Positions 1 to 9,911 are shown, numbered from the stretch's first letter. The stretch: 64,000 nt of DNA from Limisalsivibrio acetivorans (GCF_000421105.1 NZ_ATWF01000001.1:1249397-1313396), one strand, 5' to 3'. The notes: generated by a model not told the origin, from the letters alone. Made by a program: numbers and translations.

Positions 1-108
1 TGGGTAAACGGCTTGGAGGATGAAACCCTGGACACTCTCGGCGGCCTCGAGCAATGCAGGGACTATGCTGACTCTGCAGTCCATGAGTTCGCAGTAAAGA
101 TCTGGTAA
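1..108 (+). CDS. C-terminal end of an unidentified protein (partial)
   Basis: An open frame enters from the left edge and ends at a TAA at 106-108, giving 35 residues that finish with HEFAVKIW. The composition is acidic and typical of a folded protein tail, and a good hairpin terminator follows 40 bases later, so I take it as the real end of a gene. The fragment is too short to assign a family and I do not recognise it. Confidence 0.5.
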   Translation, partial: WVNGLEDETLDTLGGLEQCRDYADSAVHEFAVKIW

Positions 109-150
109 CTACTGCATTTAGTTCATAATACGTATGTATGCACCAAACAA

Positions 151-176
151 AAACCGCCCTCAAGGGGCGGCTTTCT
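151..176 (+). terminator. Rho-independent terminator
   Basis: The stem CCGCCC(T)/(A)GGGGCGG closes on a short CAA loop and is followed by CTTTCTAT. It sits just after the gene fragment that ends at 108 and points the same way, so it probably terminates that transcript. Confidence 0.6.
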
Positions 177-181
177 ATATG

Positions 182-240
182 TAAGCGGCGGCATCAACGC
201 CGGGATTCTACTTTAATGCCATGCCCGGCGCCGCCGCTTA
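182..240. repeat. Large two-part hairpin between convergent genes
   Basis: TAAGCGGCGG (182-191) pairs exactly with CCGCCGCTTA (231-240), and CGCCGGG (198-204) pairs with CCCGGCG (224-230). The result is a long GC-rich stem with a 6-base bulge on one side and a 19-base loop. There is no T-run, so it is not a classical terminator. It lies between the convergent ends of the left-edge gene and the envelope operon and could be a transcript-end stabiliser or a repeated palindrome. Confidence 0.55.
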
Positions 241-310
241 ATTGCGACCTATATAAAAGTATATCACTACCCAGTCAATGTTCAACTAAGAGTGGATGTA
301 AGGCTGATAA

Positions 311-3300
311 TTATTCAATAATCACACCCTCAATAGCTGTTTTGACCTCATCGGACAGGTCCGCCGGAGGTGCGGGGATATCTCTCTGGTCGGGGAGCTT
401 CACAGGATCGAAGAGATCCTTTGCTCCACCTACAAATACAGCACTCCCCTTACCCACACGGGTTCCTCCATCCGCACCTGCCTTCCATGCCTCCGCAGAG
501 CCGTTACGCACAACGCTGAGATCAACAGGCATCCAGAGGGTTCCCTCTATCTCGGCAAAATACTTATCCGCATCGGGGATCGAGGCGGGCGACATGCCTG
601 TATCTGCCAGGGCGATAAGCCGAACGTTTGATACCGCAAAGGCCGTATCGATACCCATGGCATCGGCAAGGGTTGCAAAAAGGATGAAGAGGGAATCGTA
701 ATCACCACTCTTTTCATGGATAGTTTCCACAGGAAATTTTACCTGAGCCGCATCACCACCTCTGCCGTAGTTTTTAACGAAGGAGCTGGGGCGCTCTTTC
801 AGCTTAATCCCTTCTCTACCCATAGCCTCCAGAATTGCAAGGGTCTGCACAGCTTTGGGTGAGAGATTACCTGATTCAACGGAGCTCACAGTGTTTCTTA
901 TCTGCTCTGCATACCTTGCGATAACCGGCTCCTCAGAGTTAATGAGCATACCTATCTTATAGCCGTTGTCCCATACTATTCTGTCTATTCCGTAGACCTG
1001 CATAAAGCCTTCGGATGTTATCTTTTTTTCATCTCCATCAAGCTCATACACCGCCGACAAGTCAAGTTTGAACCGTTTGTTACCCTTCAAACAACAAAGG
1101 GCAGAGCCGAAATCGAGATTAATCTCCGCCGTGGCTTTATCCTTTACAGGCACAATATTAAACTCATGGACCCTTCTTTCAGGCAGCAGACCCTCAACTC
1201 TGAGATTCACCGCAACACCGCTCACAGCCTTTTCACCCGGATTGATAACCTCAACCCGCATGAGGGGCTTATTCTGGTAATCAGCCGCTTCGGCGGCAAA
1301 GACTGTGCGTATACCTGATACTGCCAATTTTAACGGGGGCACAGGCTTTTTCTCGGGCACTTTTTCCGGCTTTGCCTCAGCCTTATTCTCCACTCCCTTT
1401 GCACCTGCTTTAACTGCTTCTGTCACAACAGCAGTACCAGCGGCGGCAACCCCTTTGGATGCAGCCTCTGCAGCTGCGGCACCATTGGCAACGGTTTTAC
1501 CCGCTCTCTCAGCCGCTTTTTCCATGACTGGATCACCCTTGGCTTCGGTTTTTTTGTCCTGCATTTCCGGCGCAGGCTTATTACTCACAGGCTCGCTCTT
1601 CTGCTGTGCAGGCTTAGGAGCGGGCTTATTGCTCTCATAGGGGACAACAACTGCCTTCTCTGTGCTCTGCGGGGGATTCTCACCCTTCACGATCGCCTTT
1701 TCTGCCTCTATCATTCGGCTCTCAAAGAAATCGTCCACCTGAGCGAAAGCGGTTTTCATTGAATCACGCTTCCCTATCTCATCGTTCATGTGATATGTGA
1801 CAACACCCTTGGTTATATTGAAGAGCTGGCGCCCTTCGGGCATCCTTATACCCCGAATCTCGAGGTTTGCGCTAATCATCCTGAGATTGTTGCTTACTCT
1901 ACTGTCAGACGTTGAGAAATCCTCGCTGACAAGCAGAAGAAGCTGGGCACCTTTGCCCGCAACGGCTGTTTCATATGCGCTCACAGACCTTCCGGCGGAG
2001 GGTATCTCATATGCTTTAAAGCCCATATCTTTAAGGCTTCCCCGCACATATCTGAGGGAGTGTGAGGTTGCACCTGTATAAGCCACGGCGGCGGAGATCC
2101 CCCGCTTGGCATCACCGGCTAGGTTAAGCCCCTTCAAGTCCTCCTGAAGCTTCTTGTCGTTAATGAAAACCATATATGAACCATCGAAGCGGTTTTTGCC
2201 GAAATTTGTGTATACGGGCATCCCCATACTGGCGTACTCGTCAGCCCGGGAAAGTATCTTCGAGTTCAGGGCGAAGAGCTTATCCCTGTCCAGCCTGCTC
2301 ATGACTCGAGAGAGATGGTCCTTCACCGCACGCTTAAGTGCACGGTCCGCCGCAATATTATCAAGCCCTTCGCCGGAACGGACTATGGGGAGCTTAACGT
2401 TCGCAACACGCACCACCAGACCCTCCGAGGCCTTGGACTCGTTATAGCCGAAGAGGGACGAGAGTGTTATTCCCGCACTGCTCCTGTCACCCTCGAGGAG
2501 ACTGCGGGCCTCTTCGGTGTTTCCGGCGCTGTGTCTTATAAACGCTATCACCGGAGCGGAGGAGCGGTATTCATCGGGAAAAAGCGACTTAAGAATGTCC
2601 GCATATCTTCCCGCTTCCACAATATCCTGATCCTCCAGAGCGAGGGAGATTTTAAGGAGAAGCTCGTTCTTTGATTCCTGCTTAAGCTCGGCGAATGTCC
2701 TTCCGAAGGGGACGATCATCTCCGCTGTAACATCGCCCGAGACCCTCTCGAGCAGGTCGAAGGACTCCCTTTCGCCGATATCAATGACCTTAGCATGGAA
2801 TGGGCTGGCTGTTTCTATATCCATCCCGTTTCCTTCGAGCGTTATTCGACCCGCACTGAGGGATGCTTCACCATCCGCAGAGAGTGCAAGGGTACTCTGC
2901 CCGAGGGTGGTGTTATCGAGATGAACGGAACTGCCGGAGGCATTGACCGCCGTGCCGCAGTAGAGGAAACGTCCGGAATCTATATTCACCTCAGAATCGT
3001 TCAAGGCTTTGAGCCCCTCGGTGAAGTTCTCCATCTTAAAACCCTTGAGGGTGATTGTGGAGTTTATAATTCGGAAGCTGTGTCCACCCCGCATGGTTAT
3101 ATAATCTGCCGAACCGGCATTTATCCCGGCATCGATGAAGCTTACGGTATAGTTCTCACCCCGGAAGGTTATGTTTTCGTCACCTGAGCCCTCCGCTTTG
3201 AGTGTACCCATAATATTCAGGGAGGAACCTTCGCCAAAACGTACAGCCGTTCCCTTCTCTATGGTGAGGGTTACCCCCTTGGAGACTGTGGCGGAGCCGT

Positions 3301-4549
3301 TTATAATATACGGGCTTCCGTAGGCGTAGAATGTTGTATCCTCAATGATATCGGGTGAAACATCCGTAGGGCCGGGGCGGACAACCATCTTCGCCTGTTC
3401 GATGTACCTGCCGATGTTCTCCGCCTGGTCACGGGCACGGACACGGTAGTAGTAACGGTTTCCGTACTCCACGCTTCCGTCAACGAATTCGGGGATGGAT
3501 GTAGTTCCGATCTCTTTAAAGGTTGTGTCGGATAGATCCGCCTTCTCTATTATGTAATCCTGTATGTCCTCATCTTCGGGTTTCTCCCAGAAAAGCCTTA
3601 CACCCTCCTCTGTGGAGGATGAGCTGAGGCTCAGGGGGGCACCCGGCGGAACAGTATCCACAGTTATAGTTCTCGGAACAATGTATCTGGTTTCCATCCG
3701 TTTGTCCGGATCGTTCAGATACACAACAATCTGCTGGTCGTTCCAGTTATTACCCGAGGCTACTACATACTTGCCCAGGTAGTGACCAGGCTCCATCTCG
3801 CTCATGCTGATACCTTTCTGCTCGTCACCTATGTTGAAATAGGCGCTTAGCCCCTCCTCTCCTTTAAGAGAGACAAGTACCTCATCTTCGGACTTAAAGG
3901 GACTGTCCAAAGAGTTAGTAACAACGGAAAAAACCGCAGGGGGCTTCTCCTTGGCGAGGGATTGAGGCTCGGGCATCTCCTTTGCGATGGCCCGGCAAAG
4001 CTTATCGAAGAGCTGTATCTTTACGCTATCACGCAGAACGAGGGCGGATGTTACCGCTGTAGAGATAGCGGACCACGGAGACAGTGGTACTCCACCAGAC
4101 TGCTTAACAACCTTGTCCTCCTTTTCCCACAGGATGTTACCCGTTTCCGCATCGACTAATTTAACACGCATGCGAACAGTGAGGCTTCCGTAGACACCGG
4201 CGTAGATCTTATCTATGCCGATAACGTTTACGTAGAGCAGGCCACCCACGCCCAATGTATCAGAGAGTTCTCTGTGGGAGAATTCGGTCCACTTCTTCCC
4301 GGTCTTCTTCTCGAGGAGAAAGATACGGTTGTTTACATCGTTTATCTCAACATCCACATAGTTTTTCGAGCCTATGTGATTGAAGAAGGTTATCCTCAAC
4401 TCCTCCAGATCCTCATGGTTGCCGTCCCCCTGTACGGGGAGAACGGCGATGGATGTCGGAAGATTCAGTTCGGTGGCAAATGCTCCGCCGGCTAAGAATA
4501 CCGCCAGCAGAACCGCCAGAATTAAAAGCTTAGAAGTTCGTATAAACAT
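311..4549 (-). CDS. Large secreted protein: TolB/FlgO-like N-domain, FN3, beta-helix, degenerate transglutaminase-like C-domain
   Basis: This protein of about 1412 residues starts with a clear signal peptide (hydrophobic residues 7-22, likely cleavage after AFA). Residues 30-195 resemble the fold of GNA1162/LpoB/FlgO-type envelope proteins (SIAVLPV near the start). Residues 295-395 look like a fibronectin type III domain, and 400-600 show beta-helix-type repeats (GTAVRFGEGSSLNIMGTL). A Lys/Ala/Pro-rich linker lies at about 990-1120. The last 280 residues hold a beta-sandwich-like stretch and a transglutaminase-like segment (YDSLFILFATLADAMGIDT ... LWMPVDLS) in which I do not see the catalytic Cys. 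The start is the ATG at 4549, overlapping the upstream lipoprotein gene by 20 bases, so the two are translationally coupled. I infer a structural or assembly role in the cell envelope; the exact function is unknown. Confidence 0.75.
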   Translation of the reverse strand: MFIRTSKLLILAVLLAVFLAGGAFATELNLPTSIAVLPVQGDGNHEDLEELRITFFNHIGSKNYVDVEINDVNNRIFLLEKKTGKKWTEFSHRELSDTLGVGGLLYVNVIGIDKIYAGVYGSLTVRMRVKLVDAETGNILWEKEDKVVKQSGGVPLSPWSAISTAVTSALVLRDSVKIQLFDKLCRAIAKEMPEPQSLAKEKPPAVFSVVTNSLDSPFKSEDEVLVSLKGEEGLSAYFNIGDEQKGISMSEMEPGHYLGKYVVASGNNWNDQQIVVYLNDPDKRMETRYIVPRTITVDTVPPGAPLSLSSSSTEEGVRLFWEKPEDEDIQDYIIEKADLSDTTFKEIGTTSIPEFVDGSVEYGNRYYYRVRARDQAENIGRYIEQAKMVVRPGPTDVSPDIIEDTTFYAYGSPYIINGSATVSKGVTLTIEKGTAVRFGEGSSLNIMGTLKAEGSGDENITFRGENYTVSFIDAGINAGSADYITMRGGHSFRIINSTITLKGFKMENFTEGLKALNDSEVNIDSGRFLYCGTAVNASGSSVHLDNTTLGQSTLALSADGEASLSAGRITLEGNGMDIETASPFHAKVIDIGERESFDLLERVSGDVTAEMIVPFGRTFAELKQESKNELLLKISLALEDQDIVEAGRYADILKSLFPDEYRSSAPVIAFIRHSAGNTEEARSLLEGDRSSAGITLSSLFGYNESKASEGLVVRVANVKLPIVRSGEGLDNIAADRALKRAVKDHLSRVMSRLDRDKLFALNSKILSRADEYASMGMPVYTNFGKNRFDGSYMVFINDKKLQEDLKGLNLAGDAKRGISAAVAYTGATSHSLRYVRGSLKDMGFKAYEIPSAGRSVSAYETAVAGKGAQLLLLVSEDFSTSDSRVSNNLRMISANLEIRGIRMPEGRQLFNITKGVVTYHMNDEIGKRDSMKTAFAQVDDFFESRMIEAEKAIVKGENPPQSTEKAVVVPYESNKPAPKPAQQKSEPVSNKPAPEMQDKKTEAKGDPVMEKAAERAGKTVANGAAAAEAASKGVAAAGTAVVTEAVKAGAKGVENKAEAKPEKVPEKKPVPPLKLAVSGIRTVFAAEAADYQNKPLMRVEVINPGEKAVSGVAVNLRVEGLLPERRVHEFNIVPVKDKATAEINLDFGSALCCLKGNKRFKLDLSAVYELDGDEKKITSEGFMQVYGIDRIVWDNGYKIGMLINSEEPVIARYAEQIRNTVSSVESGNLSPKAVQTLAILEAMGREGIKLKERPSSFVKNYGRGGDAAQVKFPVETIHEKSGDYDSLFILFATLADAMGIDTAFAVSNVRLIALADTGMSPASIPDADKYFAEIEGTLWMPVDLSVVRNGSAEAWKAGADGGTRVGKGSAVFVGGAKDLFDPVKLPDQRDIPAPPADLSDEVKTAIEGVIIE

Positions 4550-6563
4550 CAAGATACTTGCCCGCCTTCATTTCAAGGGGTGCTGTTTCGAGCCCCTTTC
4601 TTTCCATGAGAACAATAGCATCGGCGTATCTCTCTATGGCGGTGTTTATATTACCCTCCGCCTCAAGCTTCTGCGCCTGCGCAACGTACTGCTTTTCGGG
4701 GTTAGTAAACATCTTCTGGAGGTTGCCTGTTATCTCCTTGATGATGCTGGCCTGAACCCTGTTGCTCATCTCGATGTCCGTGGGAAGGTCTGCTACCTTC
4801 ATGGGAACCTTGAATGAACCAAGTTCAACACCGCCGCTAGATTCATCCTTAGCCTCAACCTTTGCCTTGGCTGTGTTATTGTAGATGATATTTCCACGGG
4901 ATGTCTCAACCACACGGTAGCTCACAGTGGCATAACTTGTTTTTTCATAATAGCTTATATCGTATTCAACATATTCATAAACTGGCTTTTCGATGTATTT
5001 CTCAGGAGCAGGGGGAACGGGTTTCTGCTCCGCCTTGAGCTTTTCGGATTCACGAACCCAGTCATCGTACTCAATGTTTCTGATCTTCTCCGTACCCACC
5101 TGCACACGAACCTTTTTCATGGAATCCTGAACTGAAGTCTCTGTGTCTGCATCAAGCACTTCGCCCATAAGCAGGTAGTCTGCACTTTGTATCTGGAATG
5201 ATGAGAGGTCGCCGGAGTTCCCCTGGGTAATGTTTCCTGCAACGGCGAGTTCGTATTCTCTCATAAGCACCTCAACTGCTCCCCTTTCGATAATCCGGAC
5301 ATCGCCGGAGAGCTCGTTGTGCATGGAAAGCATTATGTTGGATGTTATAAGTCCGCCCATCTCGGGAGCGGATGCGGGTGTTTTAAAGGGAATAACGGCG
5401 ATACTCTTCATGGAACGCTCAAGTATTTTGTTGGTAACATTGCGCATTTTGAGCTTTATATCAGGGTAATTAGGCGAGAGTTCTGCAATCATACTGTAGA
5501 AGAAGTATGCTGCGCCGTAGTTGTAGTTTTCCTCCGCCTTGCCTGCAATGAAGAAGAGGTTGTTATAGTAGTACTCGAGGTCGTTTCTTGGTATGTTCAC
5601 CATGTGCTGGGACTTGGGGGGTAGCTTACGGAGGAGTTCGAAAGCTCTGTCAAACTGCTCGTATGCCTGTCTGTACAGTTCCTGCTCCACCAGCTCTACA
5701 CCGCCGAGAAAGTAATCCTCAACGAGCTGGATCCTTGTCTGCTCTGCCAGTTTTTCAACCTCGGCCTTAGCACCGGGGAATTGTGCGGCTCCCTCATAGT
5801 AGCTGAGTGCTTTTTCATACTCACCGGCCTGCTTCATCTCTTCGGCACGCTTGATGTAGTATTCCGCCCTCCCCTTCTCCTTGGATTCGGCGAGGAGTCG
5901 CTGGGCTTTTTCATCACCGGGTGTTATCTCGAGTAGTCTGGCGAGGATAGCTTCAACACCGACCCACTCGTCCCTGGCGGCCATGGATTCGACCTTGGCG
6001 ATCTGATGAGCGTATATCTCCTTGCGTTTAGTATCGATGAGAGGGTCAACCAACTCTGGTGCAAGGTTTCTTATTGAGGAGAGTTTGTTGTATCCGGCGT
6101 AAGGCTTGCCGGAGTTAATCAGCCTATCTGCCTCGGTCTGAACCTCTTTAACAGCTTTGGCAGTGAGCTCTCTCTGCTTTTGTATTTCATTTGTATACTT
6201 ATCAATCTCGGCTTCATTAACACCATACTTCTTAGCATTATCAAGTCTGGTTTCGGCATATTCGATATCTTTATAGGGTATGGGTGGTTCGGCGGAAAGT
6301 CGGTTTCGTACCTGGCTCATTTGCTGTTCGTAGAGGTCCTGCTTAACATTCTCTGCCTGGGTACAGAAGTCCTGATTATCAGGGTTTTTAGCACATAGGC
6401 TTTCGAGAATAGGTAGAGCCTGTTCCTGTTTGCCCGAGCTTGCCATTACGACGGCCTGATCGAAGGCTGTTTTGTCAGCGTTCTGTGCGCATGAGATGCT
6501 CATGGCCAATAGAACGGTGATGAGTAGATATGATAATTTTGTGTAGGAATTGAATAATATCAT
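4530..6563 (-). CDS. TPR lipoprotein with CsgG-like domain
   Basis: The roughly 677-residue product begins with a lipoprotein signal (hydrophobic run ending SISC, Cys near residue 25). Residues 35-330 are helical TPR-like repeats. From about 385, RSMKSIAVIPF followed by IIERGAVEVLMREYELAVAG and ADYLLMGEVLDAD matches the CsgG/curli-transport type pattern, in which a regulator or pore domain is made of outer-membrane lipoproteins. A further TPR-like helix pair closes the protein. I prefer the ATG at 6563, preceded by GGGGTGG, over the GTG three codons earlier. It is the first gene of a two-gene operon with the 1412-residue secreted protein, which suggests both act in one envelope complex. Function is inferred from domains only. 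Confidence 0.72.
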   Translation of the reverse strand: MILFNSYTKLSYLLITVLLAMSISCAQNADKTAFDQAVVMASSGKQEQALPILESLCAKNPDNQDFCTQAENVKQDLYEQQMSQVRNRLSAEPPIPYKDIEYAETRLDNAKKYGVNEAEIDKYTNEIQKQRELTAKAVKEVQTEADRLINSGKPYAGYNKLSSIRNLAPELVDPLIDTKRKEIYAHQIAKVESMAARDEWVGVEAILARLLEITPGDEKAQRLLAESKEKGRAEYYIKRAEEMKQAGEYEKALSYYEGAAQFPGAKAEVEKLAEQTRIQLVEDYFLGGVELVEQELYRQAYEQFDRAFELLRKLPPKSQHMVNIPRNDLEYYYNNLFFIAGKAEENYNYGAAYFFYSMIAELSPNYPDIKLKMRNVTNKILERSMKSIAVIPFKTPASAPEMGGLITSNIMLSMHNELSGDVRIIERGAVEVLMREYELAVAGNITQGNSGDLSSFQIQSADYLLMGEVLDADTETSVQDSMKKVRVQVGTEKIRNIEYDDWVRESEKLKAEQKPVPPAPEKYIEKPVYEYVEYDISYYEKTSYATVSYRVVETSRGNIIYNNTAKAKVEAKDESSGGVELGSFKVPMKVADLPTDIEMSNRVQASIIKEITGNLQKMFTNPEKQYVAQAQKLEAEGNINTAIERYADAIVLMERKGLETAPLEMKAGKYLDVYTNF

Positions 6564-7193
6564 GGAAACCACCCCTGTTTTGTTATCTTATAAGGTGCAG
6601 TAATATTACCCGATCCCCGATTTGATTTCAATCCAATATAAAAGACTTGGGTGATCCGATTATTCCTGTTTGGATGGTGCTGGAAATGATCAGCGGTTCA
6701 TTATTAAGTATTGCAATTATTTATGGCTATTCCGTCTTGTTTTGTCTTTGTTGTCAGAGTAATGTGAGATTTGTTCCTTTGATTGTTAATAATTGAAATC
6801 ATTTACTTCGTTTCGGATGAGAAATAAGAGATACGAATAATAAGAGATTTCCCAATTCGACCAGTCAGCCTAGCTTGTCCAAACTCACTTAGTCAGTACG
6901 CCAAATTAGCCAGACAGTTGTAAGAAAATAACTAATGAAATCTAACCAGCTCACCTGAAGCACTTATTAATCAGCCTACCTGATGTTCCTAAGCAAATTT
7001 ACCAGCCCACCAGACTATCTTGCCAGTCAATGCAGCCAGACAAGCCCACCAGACTATCTTGCCAGTCAATGCAGCCAGACAAGCCCACCAGCCTATCTTG
7101 CCAGTCAATGCAACCAGACCAGACCACCAGACAAGCCCACCAGCCTATCTTGCCAGTCAATGCAACCAGACCAGCCCACCAGACTAGCCCACC
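6564..7193. other. 630-bp noncoding region with tandem repeats
   Basis: No credible gene is visible. The 6564-6800 part is AT-rich and should hold the promoter of the lipoprotein operon. From about 6855 to 7195 the + strand is rich in CCAG/AGCC words and passes into ordered 39-bp repeats (separate entry). The region separates two minus-strand genes. Confidence 0.6.
7004..7172. repeat. 39-bp tandem repeat (minisatellite), about four copies
   Basis: Copies start at 7004, 7043, 7082 and 7134. The unit begins AGCCCACCAG and contains TATCTTGCCAGTCAATGCA. Copies 1 and 2 are identical; 3 and 4 share ACC variants and are separated by an extra 13 bases. Degenerate pieces of the unit continue on both sides. 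There are no unique spacers of constant length, so this is not a CRISPR array. It lies upstream of the envelope lipoprotein operon and directly after the M23 peptidase stop. Confidence 0.85.
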
Positions 7194-8120
7194 TTAGTTG
7201 AATTCAGACTCGCTGATGATGAACTTCATCGGATTAACGGGGACACCGTTCACGAGCACTTCATAGTGGAGATGGGGACCTGTAGAGCGTCCTGTGTTGC
7301 CTACTTCTGCAACGACTTGACCTTTCTCCACACTTTCACCCTCTTTGAGGTAGAGCTTATTACAGTGAGCGTATTTAGTAACATAGCCGAAACCGTGATC
7401 GATGATGAGAACCTTGCCGTAGCCCGCTTTGCGGCCGGAGAAGATAACAACGCCTTTGGCTCCCGCCTTGATGGGTGTGCCAGTTTTAGTTGCTATATCA
7501 ATAGCTTCGTGAAACACACGTCTTCCTGTGAAGGGTGAACGCCTGTAACCGAAGCCAGAAGATATCCAGCCTTTTGTGGGCCATATGGAAGGTGTAGAGC
7601 TCATGATGAGCCTGTTTTCTTCGAGGAAGTTTGCAAGCTCTGAGAGGCTTGCGGAACGTTTTTCTATCTCGACACCGAGGTCAACGAGTGTTTCGTTGAG
7701 CTCTTCGAAGAATTCTTTCTCTTTACGCTCGGATACAGCGGAGAGGTCCTGGATTATATCGACCTCTTTACCGCCGATGGCGAGTTGTTTAGTACCTTCG
7801 GCACCGCCGGAGTAAGTGGCAAGGTTGCGTACTTTGTATTCAAGCTCGTCAACTGAGGCAATCTTGCGTTTAATGTCGTCAAGCTGAGAGGCGTAGCCGG
7901 TTATCTTATCCTTAAGCTGTTCGTTTTCTTTTTTGAAGGCGAGCATTTCACTGCGTTCGGAGTAGAGATCGTTGAGAAAATAGAAGCCTGCACCTGAAAT
8001 CAGAACATAAATGCCGAGGAGCATCAGAATCAATTTTATGCTTCCCAGGCTTATCTTCCTGGTTTTGACGGCACCCATGCGGGATTCGTCAAATATCATG
8101 ATTGTGTACTTACGCTTCAT
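7194..8120 (-). CDS. M23 (LytM-type) peptidoglycan endopeptidase, membrane anchored
   Basis: This 308-residue protein has an N-terminal membrane anchor (residues 27-50), a coiled coil (about 55-150) and a C-terminal M23 domain. The zinc site shows as FHEAIDIA (His and Asp ligands) and HLHYEV (HxH), with GNTGRSTGPH between. The usual Gly after the first His is Glu-Ala here. Proteins of this design cut cross-links in the cell wall or, when degenerate, activate amidases; the ligands look intact. The start ATG at 8120 is preceded by GGAGG. It is transcribed away from proS with 84 bases between them, possibly as a separate unit. Confidence 0.85.
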   Translation of the reverse strand: MKRKYTIMIFDESRMGAVKTRKISLGSIKLILMLLGIYVLISGAGFYFLNDLYSERSEMLAFKKENEQLKDKITGYASQLDDIKRKIASVDELEYKVRNLATYSGGAEGTKQLAIGGKEVDIIQDLSAVSERKEKEFFEELNETLVDLGVEIEKRSASLSELANFLEENRLIMSSTPSIWPTKGWISSGFGYRRSPFTGRRVFHEAIDIATKTGTPIKAGAKGVVIFSGRKAGYGKVLIIDHGFGYVTKYAHCNKLYLKEGESVEKGQVVAEVGNTGRSTGPHLHYEVLVNGVPVNPMKFIISESEFN

Positions 8121-8204
8121 GTTTCCTCCGAACGTATTCCTACTGTATGAGTATACAGTATTCTATCTATATATTGACGGTTTATCAAGGATTAAATCGT
8201 CAAA

Positions 8205-9911
8205 TTAACTGAGTTCTTTAATCAGTTTGAGAACCCTGGATATGCAGTCTGCCTTTTTAGCTGTGACAGTTTCACCAGTCTTTCTAATATTAATTTCCAC
8301 ATTACCTTCGGCAAGGGCTTTCTTGCCTATGGTAACCCGAATAGGATAGCCGACGAGTTCAGCATCCGTGAACTTAACACCCGCCCTTTCGTCACGGTCA
8401 TCGAGCATAACCTCTACATTGAGAGATTCGAGCTCTTTGTATATGTTTTCGGCCATGTTCATTACGGCCTCATCATTGGTGTTAACAGGGACCACGACAA
8501 CCTTGTAGGGGGCAAGCTGAACGGGCCATATTATTCCCTTTTCGTCATGATTTTGTTCGATGGCGGCAGCAACGACCCTTGTTATTCCGATGCCGTAGCA
8601 TCCCATGAGCATGGGGTGACGCTTACCTTCCTTGTCAAGGTAAACACAGTTCATCGCTTCGGAGTATTTTGTTCCGAGCTTGAAGATATGCCCAACCTCT
8701 ATGCCTCTGGTGAGTTTGTATTTTCCACCATCCTCCGGACAGATATCACCCTCAACGGCGTTGCGGTAGTCACCGTAGCCGGTGACGTTGAAATCACGAT
8801 CTGCGTTGGTGTTGATAACATGAACATCCTTTTCATTGCCGCCGACGGTCATATTGCGCATCGCTTTGACTGCGAAATCGGCGAAAACTGGTATATCAAG
8901 CCCGCAGGGGCCGGAGAATCCAACGGCTCCGCCTGTTACTTCCACGATGTCAGCAGGCGCGGCCAGCTCAGCGGTATCTGCGCCGAGCGCGTTCTTAGCT
9001 TTGGCAAGGTTCAGCTCGTGATCACCCCGAACCATGAATGCATAGAACTTACCGTCTGCGTTGACTATCATTGTCTTCACAATCTTCTCTATGGGCTGGC
9101 TGAGAAACTCTGCTACCTCTTCAACGGTGTGGGCTTTAGGTGTTTCAACCCTTTCGCTTTCCCTTTCGGGTTCTTCGCTGGGGAGCCAGTTATCGGCGCA
9201 GACCGCCTTCTCAAGGTTTGCCGCATAGCCCCCTTTATCTGTACTCATAACAGCGTCTTCGCCGGTATCTGCAAGAACCATGAACTCGTGGGAATAGGAA
9301 CCGCCTATGGCACCGCTATCTGCATCAACCATGGTGTATTCGAGGCCGCAGAGGTCGAAGATACGGCAGTATGCCTCACGCATCTTTTCGTAGCTTTTGC
9401 TTGCTCCAGCATCGTCAACATCGAAGGAATAGGCATCCTTCATGATGAATTCACGCCCTCTCATAAGGCCGAAACGGGGGCGGACTTCATCACGGAACTT
9501 GTTCTGTATCTGGTAGAAATTCACCGGAAGCTGTTTGTAGGATGTAAGGAAATCACGCACTATATCGGTGGTCACCTCTTCGTGGGTGGGCCCCATGCAG
9601 AAATCACGGTCGTGCCTGTCCTTCATACGCAGGAGCTCTTTACCGTATATACTCCAGCGGCCCGATTCCTGCCAAAGCTCTGCGGGTTGAACGGCGGGCA
9701 TAAGCATCTCGATGGCTCCGGCATCGTTCATACACTGGCGTACAATATTTTCCACCTTTCTTATAACTCTAAGGCCGACAGGGAGATAGTCGTATATACC
9801 GGAGGCGATCTTCTTGATCATACCTGCGCGGAGCATGTATTTATGGCTTATAACCTCTGCCTCTGCGGGGATTTCACGCAGGGTGGGGATGAAATATCTG
9901 CTGAGTCTCAT
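8205..9911 (-). CDS. proS: Prolyl-tRNA synthetase
   Basis: The product charges tRNA-Pro with proline. At about 568 residues it has the length and layout of the bacterial-type enzyme: class II motifs (FRDEVRPRFGLMRGREFIMKD for motif 2, GCYGIGITRVVAAAIEQ for motif 3), a YbaK-like editing insertion in the middle (KIVKTMIVNADGKFYAFMV), and an anticodon-binding C-terminus (LAPYKVVVVPVN onward). The ATG at 9911 is chosen because GGAGG stands 5 bases upstream and the protein then starts MRLSRYFIPTLRE, as in the family. A longer frame extends upstream but lacks this support. Confidence 0.97.
   Translation of the reverse strand: MRLSRYFIPTLREIPAEAEVISHKYMLRAGMIKKIASGIYDYLPVGLRVIRKVENIVRQCMNDAGAIEMLMPAVQPAELWQESGRWSIYGKELLRMKDRHDRDFCMGPTHEEVTTDIVRDFLTSYKQLPVNFYQIQNKFRDEVRPRFGLMRGREFIMKDAYSFDVDDAGASKSYEKMREAYCRIFDLCGLEYTMVDADSGAIGGSYSHEFMVLADTGEDAVMSTDKGGYAANLEKAVCADNWLPSEEPERESERVETPKAHTVEEVAEFLSQPIEKIVKTMIVNADGKFYAFMVRGDHELNLAKAKNALGADTAELAAPADIVEVTGGAVGFSGPCGLDIPVFADFAVKAMRNMTVGGNEKDVHVINTNADRDFNVTGYGDYRNAVEGDICPEDGGKYKLTRGIEVGHIFKLGTKYSEAMNCVYLDKEGKRHPMLMGCYGIGITRVVAAAIEQNHDEKGIIWPVQLAPYKVVVVPVNTNDEAVMNMAENIYKELESLNVEVMLDDRDERAGVKFTDAELVGYPIRVTIGKKALAEGNVEINIRKTGETVTAKKADCISRVLKLIKELS

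Noticed and set aside
7004..7172. Possible CRISPR array
   Set aside because: The repeats are head-to-tail without unique spacers and no cas gene is nearby.
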